This document shows, piece by piece, positions 42,184 through 51,801 of a stretch of 64,000 nucleotides of DNA. A program made the translations under genes and the position numbers. Where the stretch lies: NCBI RefSeq assembly GCF_045788535.1, contig NZ_CP074074.1, forward strand, positions 3,596,001 to 3,660,000, written 5' to 3'. The notes below the pieces were generated by a model that worked only from the letters and a program-made list of their open reading frames with translations, was not told where the DNA came from and did no database searches. Position 1 is the stretch's first letter; every line of letters starts with the position of its first letter. This DNA is from Allotamlana fucoidanivorans (lineage in GTDB: Bacteria > Bacteroidota > Bacteroidia > Flavobacteriales > Flavobacteriaceae).

Positions 42184-43326
42184 TCACTCCTTTAATGCTT
42201 TAAGCATTGAAATCACGTAATCAATTTCTTCCTTAGTATTATAGATGCTAAACGAAAACCGAATGGAAGGTTTTAACAAGTCGGCTTCATTTAAAATCTC
42301 TGTAAGTACATGTGAGTTTTGGCTACTACCACTTTGGCAAGCACTGCCTTTTGAACAGGCTATACCTTTTAAATCAAGCTGAAACAATAGCATGCCAGAC
42401 TTTTCAGCAGAAAAAGGCAAACAAACATTTACCAAAGTATAGGTGCTTTGCTCGATACTCTGAGATTGCCCGTTAAATTGTACACCAGGAATTTCTTTTG
42501 TAATGGTATTAATGAAATACGTTTTTAGCGACTTCACATAATTTGATTCGGCATCTAAATTGTCATACGCTAGCTTTATAGCTTCCTCTAAACCAACAAT
42601 ATTATGAATGCTTTCGGTTCCTGCTCGCATACCTCTTTCTTGCTCTCCGCCTATGATTAAAGGCGATAGGCCTGAGTCTTTCTTTATAAAAGCAAACCCG
42701 ACACCTTTTGGGCCATGAAATTTATGCGCTGATGCTGCTAAAAAATCAACGTGTAATGCTTTTAAATCCATTTTATAATGCCCAACAGACTGTACGGCAT
42801 CTGTGTGAAACAAGGCATTATTCGCATTACAAAGCACTCCAACACGTTTTAAATCTAAAATATTTCCTATTTCATTATTAACGTGCATTAAACTTACCAA
42901 AGCCTTCCCGTCTTTTTCTAATAAACGTTCTAGCTGATTAAAATCTATATCACCCTGTTCATTTAAGGTTACATAACTTACTTCAATTTTAAATTCCTTT
43001 TGAAGCGCTTCAACCGTATGTAAAACCGCATGGTGCTCAATTTTAGACGTGATAATATGAGATACTCCCAAATCTTTAACCGTACTTCTTAAAATCATAT
43101 TGTCGGCCTCAGTACCTCCTGATGTAAAAATAATTTCACTTGCCGAAACATTAAAATAATGCGCTATGGTCTTTCTTGCTTTTTCTACCAAGACTTTTGC
43201 CTTTCTTCCAAACGCATGTGAAGATGACGGGTTTCCATAGCCTTCTTTCATCACATGTGCCATGGCATGAATAACTTCGTCACGCATTGGTGTGGTAGCC
43301 GAATTATCAAAATAGACTTGTTTCAT
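42184..43326 (-). CDS. Cysteine desulfurase (NifS/IscS family)
   Basis: The 380-residue PLP enzyme has the PLP lysine K202 (ASAHKFHGPKG) and the persulfide cysteine C330 (GSACQSGS). It takes sulfur from cysteine for Fe-S clusters or tRNA thiolation. It stands alone with no iscU or suf neighbours, so it may be the tRNA-thiolation type. N-terminus DNSATTP is standard. Confidence 0.94.
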   Translation of the reverse strand: MKQVYFDNSATTPMRDEVIHAMAHVMKEGYGNPSSSHAFGRKAKVLVEKARKTIAHYFNVSASEIIFTSGGTEADNMILRSTVKDLGVSHIITSKIEHHAVLHTVEALQKEFKIEVSYVTLNEQGDIDFNQLERLLEKDGKALVSLMHVNNEIGNILDLKRVGVLCNANNALFHTDAVQSVGHYKMDLKALHVDFLAASAHKFHGPKGVGFAFIKKDSGLSPLIIGGEQERGMRAGTESIHNIVGLEEAIKLAYDNLDAESNYVKSLKTYFINTITKEIPGVQFNGQSQSIEQSTYTLVNVCLPFSAEKSGMLLFQLDLKGIACSKGSACQSGSSQNSHVLTEILNEADLLKPSIRFSFSIYNTKEEIDYVISMLKALKE

Positions 43327-43453
43327 TTAGGCTTTTATTCTAATATTTTAAGAAAATACACTATCAAATGGCAAAAATACTTGAAATAAAATTATTTTCA
43401 TTATGCATCGTTATAATTTACAATTGCATTATTTTTGCCAAAAACCATGTACA

Positions 43454-44377
43454 ATGCGTAAGCTATTTTTTGTTATAATTTGTTTTTGTTTTACCCCATT
43501 TCAATCCTGCGATGATGGCGATATTATCACCATTGAATTAGATTTTGGAAACACGTTTAAGCATTGCGGTGATAAAAACCTAGTCTTATACAAAACAAAA
43601 GATGATCCTTCTGAATCGTTATCTTTAAAACTAACAGGCGTAACCATTAATGATTTATTGCAGGTTGATGAAAATGGTACATTTGAAAAAACCTATAATA
43701 TTAGTACAACCAATCCTTTTAACTATAGAACCTATAGTAATACCAAATTACCAAGCGGCTTGTTTTGTCAAGATGTTCCTGATTCTGATGTTGTCATAAC
43801 CAATGATAGAATGAGTACTAGCGGAAAAGCAGATATTACGACCTTATTTGTTGAAGATGATGACGATGGTGTTCCTGCCGAATTAGAAGACCGTAATAAT
43901 AATGGAAATTTAGAGGATGATGACACCGATGGTGATGGTTTACCAGACTATATTGATGCTGATGACGATGGTGATAATGTATTAACCAAGTTAGAATTAG
44001 GTCTTGAAGAAGGAGATCCTTTTAGCGAGGCACAAGATACAGACAGTGATGGTATACCAGACTACTTGGATGATGATGATGATGGTGATGGTGTAAAAAC
44101 ACGCGATGAAGAAAATCAAACACAAGACCGCAACCCTACCAATGATCGTACCCAGAATGACGTAGGACCAGATTATTTAAACCCTGAAGTATTAACCACG
44201 GTACCCGCTACGGCCTACAGAGGACATTTAATAAAGAAGTTTTATGATATTAGAATGGTTTTAAGAGATATTGATATTGAAATTCTCGCTGCTGATGAAT
44301 ATGATTTTGGGAAACTAGACACAAGCGGATTTCCTGATGATTTAAAAGGACGGGTTGTTACCCCTAATTTTCCATAA
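43454..44377 (+). CDS. Lipoprotein with calcium-binding TSP3-like repeats
   Basis: The start is placed at 43454 (MRKLFFVIICFCFTPFQSCDD), which gives a clean lipobox; an ATG at 43403 would precede the leader by 17 residues. Residues about 130-230 hold aspartate-rich repeats (DDDDGVPAELEDRNNNGNLEDD, read with breaks) like thrombospondin type 3 calcium sites. The protein probably sits on the outer membrane. It ends exactly one base before the stop of the convergent Smr gene (zero gap). Confidence 0.8.
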   Translation: MRKLFFVIICFCFTPFQSCDDGDIITIELDFGNTFKHCGDKNLVLYKTKDDPSESLSLKLTGVTINDLLQVDENGTFEKTYNISTTNPFNYRTYSNTKLPSGLFCQDVPDSDVVITNDRMSTSGKADITTLFVEDDDDGVPAELEDRNNNGNLEDDDTDGDGLPDYIDADDDGDNVLTKLELGLEEGDPFSEAQDTDSDGIPDYLDDDDDGDGVKTRDEENQTQDRNPTNDRTQNDVGPDYLNPEVLTTVPATAYRGHLIKKFYDIRMVLRDIDIEILAADEYDFGKLDTSGFPDDLKGRVVTPNFP

Positions 44378-44938
44378 TCAATCTCTCGCTGCGTTTTGAA
44401 AAATATAAACCTCTGTGGCTCCTAAACCATATTTTTTATAATCGGCATCGTAAAATTTAATGTTATTATATCTACCAAATAAATATTCAAGTTCTAGTTT
44501 TAATACGCCTTCGCCCACACCGTGTATAAACACTATTTTTTGAATGCGTTTTGAAATAGCAAAATCAAGTTTTCTTCTGGCTGTATCTAATTGCAACGTA
44601 AGTATATCATGATTGGCCATACCTCGATATGAGCTTACAAGTTGATGAATATGCAAATCCACTTCCATGGTTGGCTCATAGCGATCTTTAGTCCGCTTTT
44701 TTACATTTGATCGTCTTTTTTTTGACTGCTCTTTTTCAGAAATAACATCTTTCAAATTGGTTTTTTGAAACATATTAGCTTTTATGGTGTGGTCACTTTT
44801 CACCAATTCATTTTCATTAAAGTCAATACAAAAACCATCCTCTGTTTCAATACTTACTGTAGTGCCTTCAATTTCTTTTACTACTCCTGAAAAGTCCTCA
44901 TCTAGCACCAAAACCCGATCACCAATTTTTAATTTCAT
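44378..44938 (-). CDS. Smr domain protein
   Basis: The 186-residue protein has an N-terminal SH3-like barrel (KIGDRVLVLDEDFSGVVKEIE) and a C-terminal Smr domain with VDLHI and the HGVGEG motif (about residues 105-160). It resembles the MutS2 C-terminal half without the ATPase. Smr domains nick nucleic acids or aid ribosome rescue. A small membrane protein gene lies just 2 bp upstream. Confidence 0.85.
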   Translation of the reverse strand: MKLKIGDRVLVLDEDFSGVVKEIEGTTVSIETEDGFCIDFNENELVKSDHTIKANMFQKTNLKDVISEKEQSKKRRSNVKKRTKDRYEPTMEVDLHIHQLVSSYRGMANHDILTLQLDTARRKLDFAISKRIQKIVFIHGVGEGVLKLELEYLFGRYNNIKFYDADYKKYGLGATEVYIFQNAARD

Positions 44939-44940
44939 CT

Positions 44941-45132
44941 TTAATTCTCATTATTAAATGTAGTATCGTCATCATCTTTTCTGCTTGGTATGGTTTTAGA
45001 AATCCTATATACACCAATCATTAACAGTACAATACCAATAATTAAAACCACTTGGTTTTGATTTCCATCTACCTTAGCATACATAGCCACAAAGGCTCCA
45101 ATAATTATGAGTATATAGTTTACGTATTTCAT
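44941..45132 (-). CDS. Small two-helix membrane protein
   Basis: The 63-residue protein has two hydrophobic segments (YVNYILIIIGAFVAMYA and VVLIIGIVLLMIGVYRIS) and an acidic tail (RKDDDDTTFNNEN). It is co-directional with, and 2 bp from, the Smr gene. It belongs to small unnamed Flavobacteriaceae membrane proteins. Function is unknown. Confidence 0.7.
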   Translation of the reverse strand: MKYVNYILIIIGAFVAMYAKVDGNQNQVVLIIGIVLLMIGVYRISKTIPSRKDDDDTTFNNEN

Positions 45133-45270
45133 ATAAATCTTTTATTAGGTTTGCAAAATACATAAAATATCAAATCTAAATGATTAGTATATTCCTTTTA
45201 AACTATCAAAAAATAAAACCGATTAAAAGCTGATTTTAACGATATAACGCTGTTTCTTCATAAAAAAAAG

Positions 45271-45278
45271 TATATTTG
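45271..45278 (+). promoter_or_regulatory. -7 element TATATTTG ahead of the T9SS gene
   Basis: An exact TANNTTTG match lies 23 bp before the ATG at 45302. A clear TTTG at the -33 distance is missing (TTTC at 45253-45256 is a weak option). Confidence 0.35.
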
Positions 45279-45301
45279 TTTTTATAAATCTCTCTAGAGC
45301 C

Positions 45302-47089
45302 ATGATTAATAGAATTATTTTATTCATGATTTTGACCTCCAGTTTGATAGGTCAGGCACAACTAGCCATTAGAAATGACGCCTTTGTTTTTGTTAATGAT
45401 GAAATTGTTTTTGTTGAAGATGATATCAATTTAAATGAGGCTACTAGTTCTATATATTTAAGAAATGAGGCCCAAGTGATTCAAGGCACAGGAACCACTG
45501 GAAACTCAGGTGTTGGAAAATTAAGTATTCAACAAAATGGAACTACCAATGCGTATGCTTATAACTATTGGTGTTCTCCTGTAGGTAACACAGATGCTTC
45601 ATCTAATGCAAACAGACCTTACAGGTTCAATACTAATATGTATGATGAAACAAGTGCTCCCATTGGTGCCAATTTGGCTGGGTATACTGGTGGCTTTAAC
45701 GGCAGCTCAGCCCCACTGGTTATATCAACAAGGTGGCTGTACAGTTATAAAACAGGCTCTTCGTATGCGGACTGGAATTACATAGGGTCAAATTACGATT
45801 TGCCGTCAGGTTATGGTTTTACCATGAAAGGCACTAATGGTTCGAGGAGCAGTCAACTCTATGATTTTAGAGGAAAGCCCAATAACGGGGATATTTCTGT
45901 TGATGTTGAAGCGGGAAAATCAACCCTAGTTGGCAACCCTTACCCTTCAGCCTTAGACGCTTTAGGTTTTATTCATGCCCCAATAAACACTGGAAATATG
46001 ACTGGTACCCTATACTTTTGGGAGCAGGATGCTACCGTAAATTCGCATTACCTATCAGCGTATCGGGGTGGTTATGCCTCATACACTATTAGTGCTGATG
46101 GGAGTTTAGAATCTTATGTTCCTGCCACCTTTAACTCTTACAATGGAGATGGCACAATTAACACCATAGGATCACCAAGTTCTGCAGGAAAAACAGTTAA
46201 GCGATATATTCCCGTGGGGCAAGGTTTTATGATTGAAGGGCATATAGGAATTTCTGGAACACAGCAAGTGTATTTTAGAAATTCACAACGTGTTTACGAA
46301 AAAGAATCGGATGGAAATAGCGAGTTTTTCAAAGTCAACAATTCAAAAGCGAAAACATCACAAAAAACAAAGTTAACAGAAGAAGGATTCCCTTTAATTC
46401 CAACAGACTATAAGCGGTTTCGATTAAATGTTGATTTTAACAATACCTACACCAGACAACTCTTACATAATTTTCATCATTCTGCAACTCCAGGTTTTGA
46501 TTATGGTTTAGAAAGTAAGTTTTCTGATGTTTTAAATTCTGATGCCAGTTGGGTATTAAATGAGGAAAACTACATAACCCAAGCTCATGCTTTTACGAAA
46601 GATTTAACAATACCTTTAAGAATCAATTTAGACAAAAAACAACCTATTAAAATTAGAGTAGCTGACATTCAGCATTTTAACACTAATCAACCCATATTTT
46701 TATATGATGCCGAATTAAACAAGTATTTTGATTTAACCACACAAGACTACAGTACTATTTTAGAAGCTGGACACTACAATGACCGATTTGCCATTACATT
46801 TACACAAAATACTCTAAGTAAGGATAACTTTATTGCTAATAGTTTTAACGTCTTTCAAGACAACAACTTATCTGAACTAAAAATTATTAACACAAAAAGA
46901 TTACCTATAAAATCCATTAGTTTATATGATATTACAGGAAAAGAAGTTCTTTACTTAGTATTAAATTCAGCAGAAACGGATTACACATACACTACTAAAT
47001 CTTTAAGTGATGGTGTTTATGTTGTTACCATTCAAAGTGAATCACAAAAAAACTTCACTAAAAAAGTACTCATTTCAAACTCAAAATAA
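45302..47089 (+). CDS. Large secreted protein with T9SS sorting domain
   Basis: The 595-residue protein has a signal peptide (about 1-20) and ends in a T9SS type A tail (SFNVFQDNNLSELKIINTK, ISLYDITGKEV, LSDGVYVVTIQSES, KKVLIS). The middle is a long beta-rich region with YNYWCSPVGN and VGNPYPSALDA, motifs shared by many Flavobacteriaceae surface proteins of unknown function. It is likely a cell-surface adhesion or scaffold protein. Confidence 0.85.
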   Translation: MINRIILFMILTSSLIGQAQLAIRNDAFVFVNDEIVFVEDDINLNEATSSIYLRNEAQVIQGTGTTGNSGVGKLSIQQNGTTNAYAYNYWCSPVGNTDASSNANRPYRFNTNMYDETSAPIGANLAGYTGGFNGSSAPLVISTRWLYSYKTGSSYADWNYIGSNYDLPSGYGFTMKGTNGSRSSQLYDFRGKPNNGDISVDVEAGKSTLVGNPYPSALDALGFIHAPINTGNMTGTLYFWEQDATVNSHYLSAYRGGYASYTISADGSLESYVPATFNSYNGDGTINTIGSPSSAGKTVKRYIPVGQGFMIEGHIGISGTQQVYFRNSQRVYEKESDGNSEFFKVNNSKAKTSQKTKLTEEGFPLIPTDYKRFRLNVDFNNTYTRQLLHNFHHSATPGFDYGLESKFSDVLNSDASWVLNEENYITQAHAFTKDLTIPLRINLDKKQPIKIRVADIQHFNTNQPIFLYDAELNKYFDLTTQDYSTILEAGHYNDRFAITFTQNTLSKDNFIANSFNVFQDNNLSELKIINTKRLPIKSISLYDITGKEVLYLVLNSAETDYTYTTKSLSDGVYVVTIQSESQKNFTKKVLISNSK

Positions 47090-47152
47090 ATCTAAAAAGT
47101 GTTACTTTAGTTGCTACTACTAGTAAGTATTCATTAACACCTAATGTTATTT

Positions 47153-47434
47153 ATGGAAGAATATATGCTTCCCTGTTTAAACAAAAAATTATTTGGTTGG
47201 GACTGCTTTGGTTGTGGCATTCAGCGTTCTTTAGCACTTATTATAAAAGGAGAATTCGCTGAAGCCTTTGTGATGTACCCCGCCATTTACACCTTAATAC
47301 TTTTATTGGGCCTTATTGTATTCAATGCTTTTATGAACCTAAAATTTGGTCATAAACTCATTAGTATTTTAGCCATTCTAAATGCCATAATCATTGTAAC
47401 AAATTTTATTTATAAAACGTTTATTATTCATTAA
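47153..47434 (+). CDS. DUF2752 membrane protein
   Basis: The start is placed at 47153 (MEEYMLPC); an ATG 9 bp earlier is possible. The segment LPCLNKKLFGWDCFGCGIQRSLALI is the DUF2752 signature with a CxxCG pair, followed by two transmembrane helices. It is 10 bp ahead of the CCC-motif gene, and both form a small membrane-protein pair. Function unknown. Confidence 0.85.
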   Translation: MEEYMLPCLNKKLFGWDCFGCGIQRSLALIIKGEFAEAFVMYPAIYTLILLLGLIVFNAFMNLKFGHKLISILAILNAIIIVTNFIYKTFIIH

Positions 47435-47444
47435 AAAACCAAAT

Positions 47445-47780
47445 ATGGAACAACAAAAACTACCAAACGCCACTTTAATTCTTGTTTTCGGAATACTATC
47501 AATACCAACCTGCTGCTGTTATGGTATTGTAGGTTTAATTCTAGGTATTATAACCATTGTTATGGCTAATAAGGCTCTTAAATTATATGCGGAAAATCCA
47601 GAAATTTATACTACGGGACTTCAAAATGTAAAAACAGGAAAAATATTAGCCATAATAGGTATTGTACTTTCTATCCTTTATTTTGTTTTAACTATTGCCA
47701 TGATTGCTATGTTTGGCTGGGAGGCATTACAGGACCAAGAGCTTATGCAAGAACGTATTCAAGACATGTTGGGGCAATAG
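47445..47780 (+). CDS. CCC motif membrane protein (DUF4190-like)
   Basis: The 111-residue protein has two transmembrane segments, with the CCC triplet in LSIPTCCCYGIVGL (residues 24-26) and a second helix ILAIIGIVLSILYFVL. This is the pattern of the 'CCC motif' family common in Flavobacteriaceae. It is co-transcribed with the DUF2752 gene. Function is unknown. Confidence 0.85.
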   Translation: MEQQKLPNATLILVFGILSIPTCCCYGIVGLILGIITIVMANKALKLYAENPEIYTTGLQNVKTGKILAIIGIVLSILYFVLTIAMIAMFGWEALQDQELMQERIQDMLGQ

Positions 47781-47845
47781 AACAGTGTCTGACAAGTCCT
47801 AAATAACCGTTACAGTTTTTAACTAGTTCGTTAACTAGATAGCAT

Positions 47846-47875
47846 AAAAAAAGCGACTTAAAAGTCGCTTTTTTT
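47846..47875. terminator. Bidirectional terminator between CCC protein and rocD
   Basis: A7-GCGACTT (47846-47859) and AAGTCGC-T7 (47862-47875) make a perfect stem. It covers the first bases of the rocD stop codon region (47874) and ends the plus-strand pair as well. Confidence 0.85.
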
Positions 47876-49118
47876 ATGGCTCAAATTGCTTTAACGTTTT
47901 TGTTATAATAGATACACAATCTAAAAGTTGCTCCTCCGTCATAACTAAAGGCGGTGCAAACCTAATAATATTACCATGTGTAGGTTTGGCCAGTAAGCCA
48001 TTATCTCTTAACGCTAAACAAATGTTCCAAGCTGTATCACTATCTTCATCGTCATCAATAACAATAGCGTTAAGAAGCCCCTTACCACGAATCAATGTTA
48101 CAATTTGACTCGAAGCAATATACGTTTGCATTTCTTTTCGAAACAAGACACCTAGGCGCTCGGCATTTTCAGCCAAATTTTCATCTCGTATAACTTCTAA
48201 GGCGGCTGTAGCCACAGCGGCAGCAATTGGATTCCCTCCAAAAGTACTTCCGTGATTACCAGGCTTTATAACCTGCATAATTTCATTATTAGCCAATACC
48301 GCTGAAACTGGATAAACACCACCACTTATAGCTTTTCCTAAAATAAGAATATCTGGTTTTACATCTTCGTGATTTACGGCTAAAAGCTTCCCTGTTCGAG
48401 CAATGCCTGTTTGCACTTCATCGGCTATAAAAAGTACATTATAAGCTTCGCATAGCGCCTTAGCCTTAGCTAAATATCCTTCATCTGGCACATAAACCCC
48501 AGCTTCCCCTTGAATAGGTTCCACTAAAAACCCAGCCACATTTTTATTTTGCTTTAAAACTTCTTCAAGAGCTTCTAAGTTATTATATGCAATTTTAATA
48601 AACCCCTTTGTATACGGCCCAAAGTTTTTACGCGCTACGGGATCATTAGAAAATGAAATTATGGTAGTGGTTCTGCCATGAAAATTATTTTCACATACAA
48701 TTATTTCAGCTTCATTTTCATCAATACCTTTAACTTCATAGGCCCATTTTCTACATAACTTTAAGGCCGTTTCAACGGCTTCAGCTCCTGTATTCATAGG
48801 CAACAGTTTGTCAAAATTAAAATAGTCGCAGGCAAATTTTTCAAACTTTCCTAGCATATCATTATAAAATGCTCTAGAGGTCAATGTTAAGCTTTGCGCT
48901 TGCTGCACCATAGCATTAACAATTTTAGGGTGACAGTGTCCCTGATTCACCGCTGAGTATGCCGATAAAAAATCATAATATTTTTTGCCTTCAACATCCC
49001 AAACATACACACCTTCTCCCCTGTTAAGCACTACAGGTAGCGGGTGGTAATTGTGTGCACCATACTTGTTTTCTAAATCTATCGCTTGTTGCGAAGTCAA
49101 TTGGTCTAAAACAGCCAT
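47874..49118 (-). CDS. rocD: Ornithine--oxo-acid aminotransferase
   Basis: The 414-residue PLP enzyme carries the PLP lysine in ILILGKAISGG, with STFGGNPIAAA following, and the early stretch YGAHNYHPLPVVLNRGEGVYVWD typical of ornithine aminotransferase. It links ornithine to glutamate semialdehyde. Two inverted repeats lie upstream on the same strand (49141-49161 and 49194-49210). Confidence 0.93.
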   Translation of the reverse strand: MAVLDQLTSQQAIDLENKYGAHNYHPLPVVLNRGEGVYVWDVEGKKYYDFLSAYSAVNQGHCHPKIVNAMVQQAQSLTLTSRAFYNDMLGKFEKFACDYFNFDKLLPMNTGAEAVETALKLCRKWAYEVKGIDENEAEIIVCENNFHGRTTTIISFSNDPVARKNFGPYTKGFIKIAYNNLEALEEVLKQNKNVAGFLVEPIQGEAGVYVPDEGYLAKAKALCEAYNVLFIADEVQTGIARTGKLLAVNHEDVKPDILILGKAISGGVYPVSAVLANNEIMQVIKPGNHGSTFGGNPIAAAVATAALEVIRDENLAENAERLGVLFRKEMQTYIASSQIVTLIRGKGLLNAIVIDDDEDSDTAWNICLALRDNGLLAKPTHGNIIRFAPPLVMTEEQLLDCVSIITKTLKQFEP

Positions 49119-49140
49119 TTTAAAAAAAATTTAAATATTT

Positions 49141-49161
49141 GTATCTGAATCAATCAGATAC
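49141..49161. promoter_or_regulatory. Inverted repeat upstream of rocD (possible operator)
   Basis: GTATCTGA (49141-49148) and TCAGATAC (49154-49161) are perfect complements around ATCAA, about 23 bp before the rocD ATG. A second IR TTTCGA (49194-49199) and TCGAAA (49205-49210) lies further upstream. Position suggests repressor or arginine/ornithine-responsive regulation, but no regulator can be named. Confidence 0.4.
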
Positions 49162-49279
49162 TTAAAATAACCATTCCTTCTGTACCTTTATCCTTTCGAA
49201 GAACTCGAAAATTCAGCGTAGGAGAGAAATCATCCTTAGAGCGTGCAAATTACTAATTAAAATTTGCTTCAAAAAATCT

Positions 49280-49666
49280 TTATGAGTTGATCTTGCTTGA
49301 TAATGAAGATACCTGTAGCTCTAAACGCTTAATTTCTCTAATAACCGCATTTTTATGAATTTGCATCCAAATGTATAATTTAATCATACTCATGGTTAAA
49401 AAACAGATGATTACAGCACCAACCCATAGAATTAAATCATTAGTGTTTTCAACATCCATGGTTTGAATAACACAGTATATAAGCAACCCAAAGATGATTA
49501 TATTCACAATATTCATGAGAAATACTATCCAAGAATTTTTCCCTTTAAATACCCCCAAAATCATCTGAAAAAAGGTTTGTTCATCTAATTCATCATAAAA
49601 TTTAGCTTCCTCCTTGGTTAGCGTCTCTTTAATAAGTTTGTCAATATCTTCCATTTTAGTTTTCAT
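49280..49666 (-). CDS. Membrane protein partner of an ECF sigma factor
   Basis: The 128-residue protein has two transmembrane segments (WIVFLMNIVNIIIFGLLIYCVI and LILWVGAVIICFLTMSMIKLYIW) and a short charged C-terminus. Its start overlaps the sigma gene's end by 11 bp, which is typical for a sigma/anti-sigma pair, though it lacks an obvious zinc anti-sigma motif. It probably modulates the sigma factor. The function is not proved. Confidence 0.75.
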   Translation of the reverse strand: MKTKMEDIDKLIKETLTKEEAKFYDELDEQTFFQMILGVFKGKNSWIVFLMNIVNIIIFGLLIYCVIQTMDVENTNDLILWVGAVIICFLTMSMIKLYIWMQIHKNAVIREIKRLELQVSSLSSKINS

Positions 49667-50228
49667 AATTCTTGTTTTTTATTAATACCTCCTTTAATTT
49701 TTCTCTTGCGGTAAACAACCTAGATTTTACGGTTCCTACAGATACATTTAAAATATCACCTATCTCTTTAATTGAATACTCTTGAACGTAAAACAATTTT
49801 ATAACAGCTTGCTGTGTTTCTGGTAACTCATTTATTACATGTATAAGCCTTTGTTTTAGTATTAAATCAACTTCTTGATCTTCTAATAATTTTGTTTTTT
49901 CTGAAACCTTAAAAACTTCCTTATTCTTATTAATTCTTTGCGTTTCATTTATAAAATCTAACGACTTTGTGTAAACGATTCGCAAGGCCCAGCTACCAAA
50001 ACTTTCTGCCTTTTTTAAATGGGGCAATTTTGTAATAATAGTGGTCCAACTTTCTTGAGCAATATCTTTTGCTACATCAGCATCTTTTGTAATCCAATAC
50101 GCTTTTTCGCAGAATGTTTTATGCCAGCGCTTTACCAAAACAGGTAATGCTTTTACATGTCCCGACTGATACTCTATAATTAATTGTTTATCAACTAACT
50201 GCTGTTTTTTCCGCATTGATGTTACCAC
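49656..50228 (-). CDS. ECF-type RNA polymerase sigma factor
   Basis: The 190-residue protein has sigma region 2 (about 25-95, KDIAQESWTTI) and region 4 (about 125-180, LPETQQAVIKLFYVQEYSIKEIGDILNVSVGTVKSRLFTAREKL, read with breaks). This is the usual ECF layout. It is expressed with the membrane protein above and probably auto-regulated. The signal is unknown. Confidence 0.92.
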   Translation of the reverse strand: MVTSMRKKQQLVDKQLIIEYQSGHVKALPVLVKRWHKTFCEKAYWITKDADVAKDIAQESWTTIITKLPHLKKAESFGSWALRIVYTKSLDFINETQRINKNKEVFKVSEKTKLLEDQEVDLILKQRLIHVINELPETQQAVIKLFYVQEYSIKEIGDILNVSVGTVKSRLFTAREKLKEVLIKNKNYEN

Positions 50229-50337
50229 TCTTTATACTATAGACGCTAAGTCTTTAAAAAGGTTCATTATATTTTGATTAAAATTAAAATCTATTAAAGT
50301 TAACAGAAATAAAAGTACTTTTATTAGTGGCTATTAT

Positions 50338-50345
50338 TATTTTTG
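50338..50345 (+). promoter_or_regulatory. -7 element TATTTTTG at the rlmD start
   Basis: An exact TANNTTTG match ends only 4 bp before the ATG at 50350, so transcription would begin at or almost at the start codon, suggesting a leaderless or near-leaderless mRNA. A weak TTTT at the -33 distance is present. Confidence 0.35.
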
Positions 50346-50349
50346 CAGC

Positions 50350-51762
50350 ATGTCTAGAAAAAAATCAAGAAAGCAAATTTTTGAGCATATAGAAGTCATT
50401 GATGCAGGTGCCAAGGGCAAAACTGTGGCTAAGGCTCCTGACGGAAAAGTGATCTTTTTACCAAATGCTGTTCCCGGCGATATTGTTGATGTACAAACGT
50501 TTAAAAAGCGTAAAGCGTATTATGAAGGTAAAGCCACCCTATTTCACAAACGTTCTGAAAAACGCACGGAACCTGTTTGTTCGCATTTCGGAACTTGTGG
50601 CGGATGTAAATGGCAAAATATGGCCTATGAGCATCAACTTTTCTATAAACAAAAAGAAGTTACCAATAACTTAACTCGTATTGGCCATATTGAACTGCCT
50701 GAAGTAACCCCTATTCTTGGTTCTAAAAATCAGTACTTTTATAGAAACAAAATGGAATTTTCATTTAGTGATAGCCGTTGGTTAACGCTTGATGAAATTC
50801 AATCAGACCAAGATTTGAGTGATAAAAATGCTTTAGGGTTTCATATTCCGGGAATGTGGGACAAGATACTAGATGTAAAAACATGTTATCTGCAGGCAGA
50901 CCCATCTAACACCATAAGAAACGGTGTTAAAGCCTTTGCTATTGATCACGGTTTAGATTTTTTCAATACCAGAAACCAAACTGGTTTATTGCGTACCATG
51001 ATGATTAGAACATCAACTACGGGTGATGTTATGGTTATGATCCAGTTTTTTAAGGACAATAAAGAAAAGCGTGAACTTTTATTGAATTATATTGATGATA
51101 CCTTCCCTGAAGTAACCTCTTTACAATACGTTATTAATGGAAAAGCAAATGATACCATTTATGATCAAGACGTTATTTGCTACAAAGGCAATGACCATAT
51201 TTTTGAAGAAATGGAAGGTTTAAAGTTTAAGATAAATGCCAAATCTTTCTATCAAACTAATTCAGAACAGGCCTATGAGCTTTATAAAATAACCCGAAAT
51301 TTTGCTAATTTAACAGGTAAAGAATTGGTTTACGATTTATACACAGGAACAGGAACTATTGCACAGTTTGTAGCAAAACAAGCCAGTAAAGTGATAGGAG
51401 TGGAATCTGTGCCTGATGCTATTACTGCAGCTAAAGAAAATGCACAATTAAATGCGATTCATAACGTTGAATTTTTTGTTGGTGACATGAAAAATGTATT
51501 CAATGATGCTTTTATAAAAACCCATGGTGTTCCTGATGTCATTATCACAGATCCGCCAAGAGATGGAATGCATAAAGATGTGGTACAACAAATTCTAAAC
51601 ATTGCGCCTAAAAAAGTAGTTTATGTAAGCTGCAACAGTGCTACACAAGCTAGAGATTTAGCTTTGATGGACAGCCATTATAAAGTTACAAAAACACAGG
51701 CTGTTGATATGTTTCCACAAACATTTCATGTAGAAAATGTTGTACTTTTAGAGCGTCGATAA
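50350..51762 (+). CDS. rlmD: 23S rRNA (uracil-C5)-methyltransferase RlmD-like
   Basis: The 470-residue protein has an N-terminal TRAM-like domain (7-65), iron-sulfur cysteines C77, C83 and C86 (CSHFGTCGGC) and a fourth cysteine in DVKTCYL, the SAM motif DLYTGTGTIAQ, and the catalytic cysteine in VYVSCNSATQARD. It methylates uracil in 23S rRNA (or a tRNA position, since the family is broad). It is followed by the DUF6452/DUF6048 pair as in other Flavobacteriaceae. Confidence 0.93.
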   Translation: MSRKKSRKQIFEHIEVIDAGAKGKTVAKAPDGKVIFLPNAVPGDIVDVQTFKKRKAYYEGKATLFHKRSEKRTEPVCSHFGTCGGCKWQNMAYEHQLFYKQKEVTNNLTRIGHIELPEVTPILGSKNQYFYRNKMEFSFSDSRWLTLDEIQSDQDLSDKNALGFHIPGMWDKILDVKTCYLQADPSNTIRNGVKAFAIDHGLDFFNTRNQTGLLRTMMIRTSTTGDVMVMIQFFKDNKEKRELLLNYIDDTFPEVTSLQYVINGKANDTIYDQDVICYKGNDHIFEEMEGLKFKINAKSFYQTNSEQAYELYKITRNFANLTGKELVYDLYTGTGTIAQFVAKQASKVIGVESVPDAITAAKENAQLNAIHNVEFFVGDMKNVFNDAFIKTHGVPDVIITDPPRDGMHKDVVQQILNIAPKKVVYVSCNSATQARDLALMDSHYKVTKTQAVDMFPQTFHVENVVLLERR

Positions 51763-51801
51763 ATAAATTTAGTCTGGATAACGTATTATTGCAAACAACG
51801 T

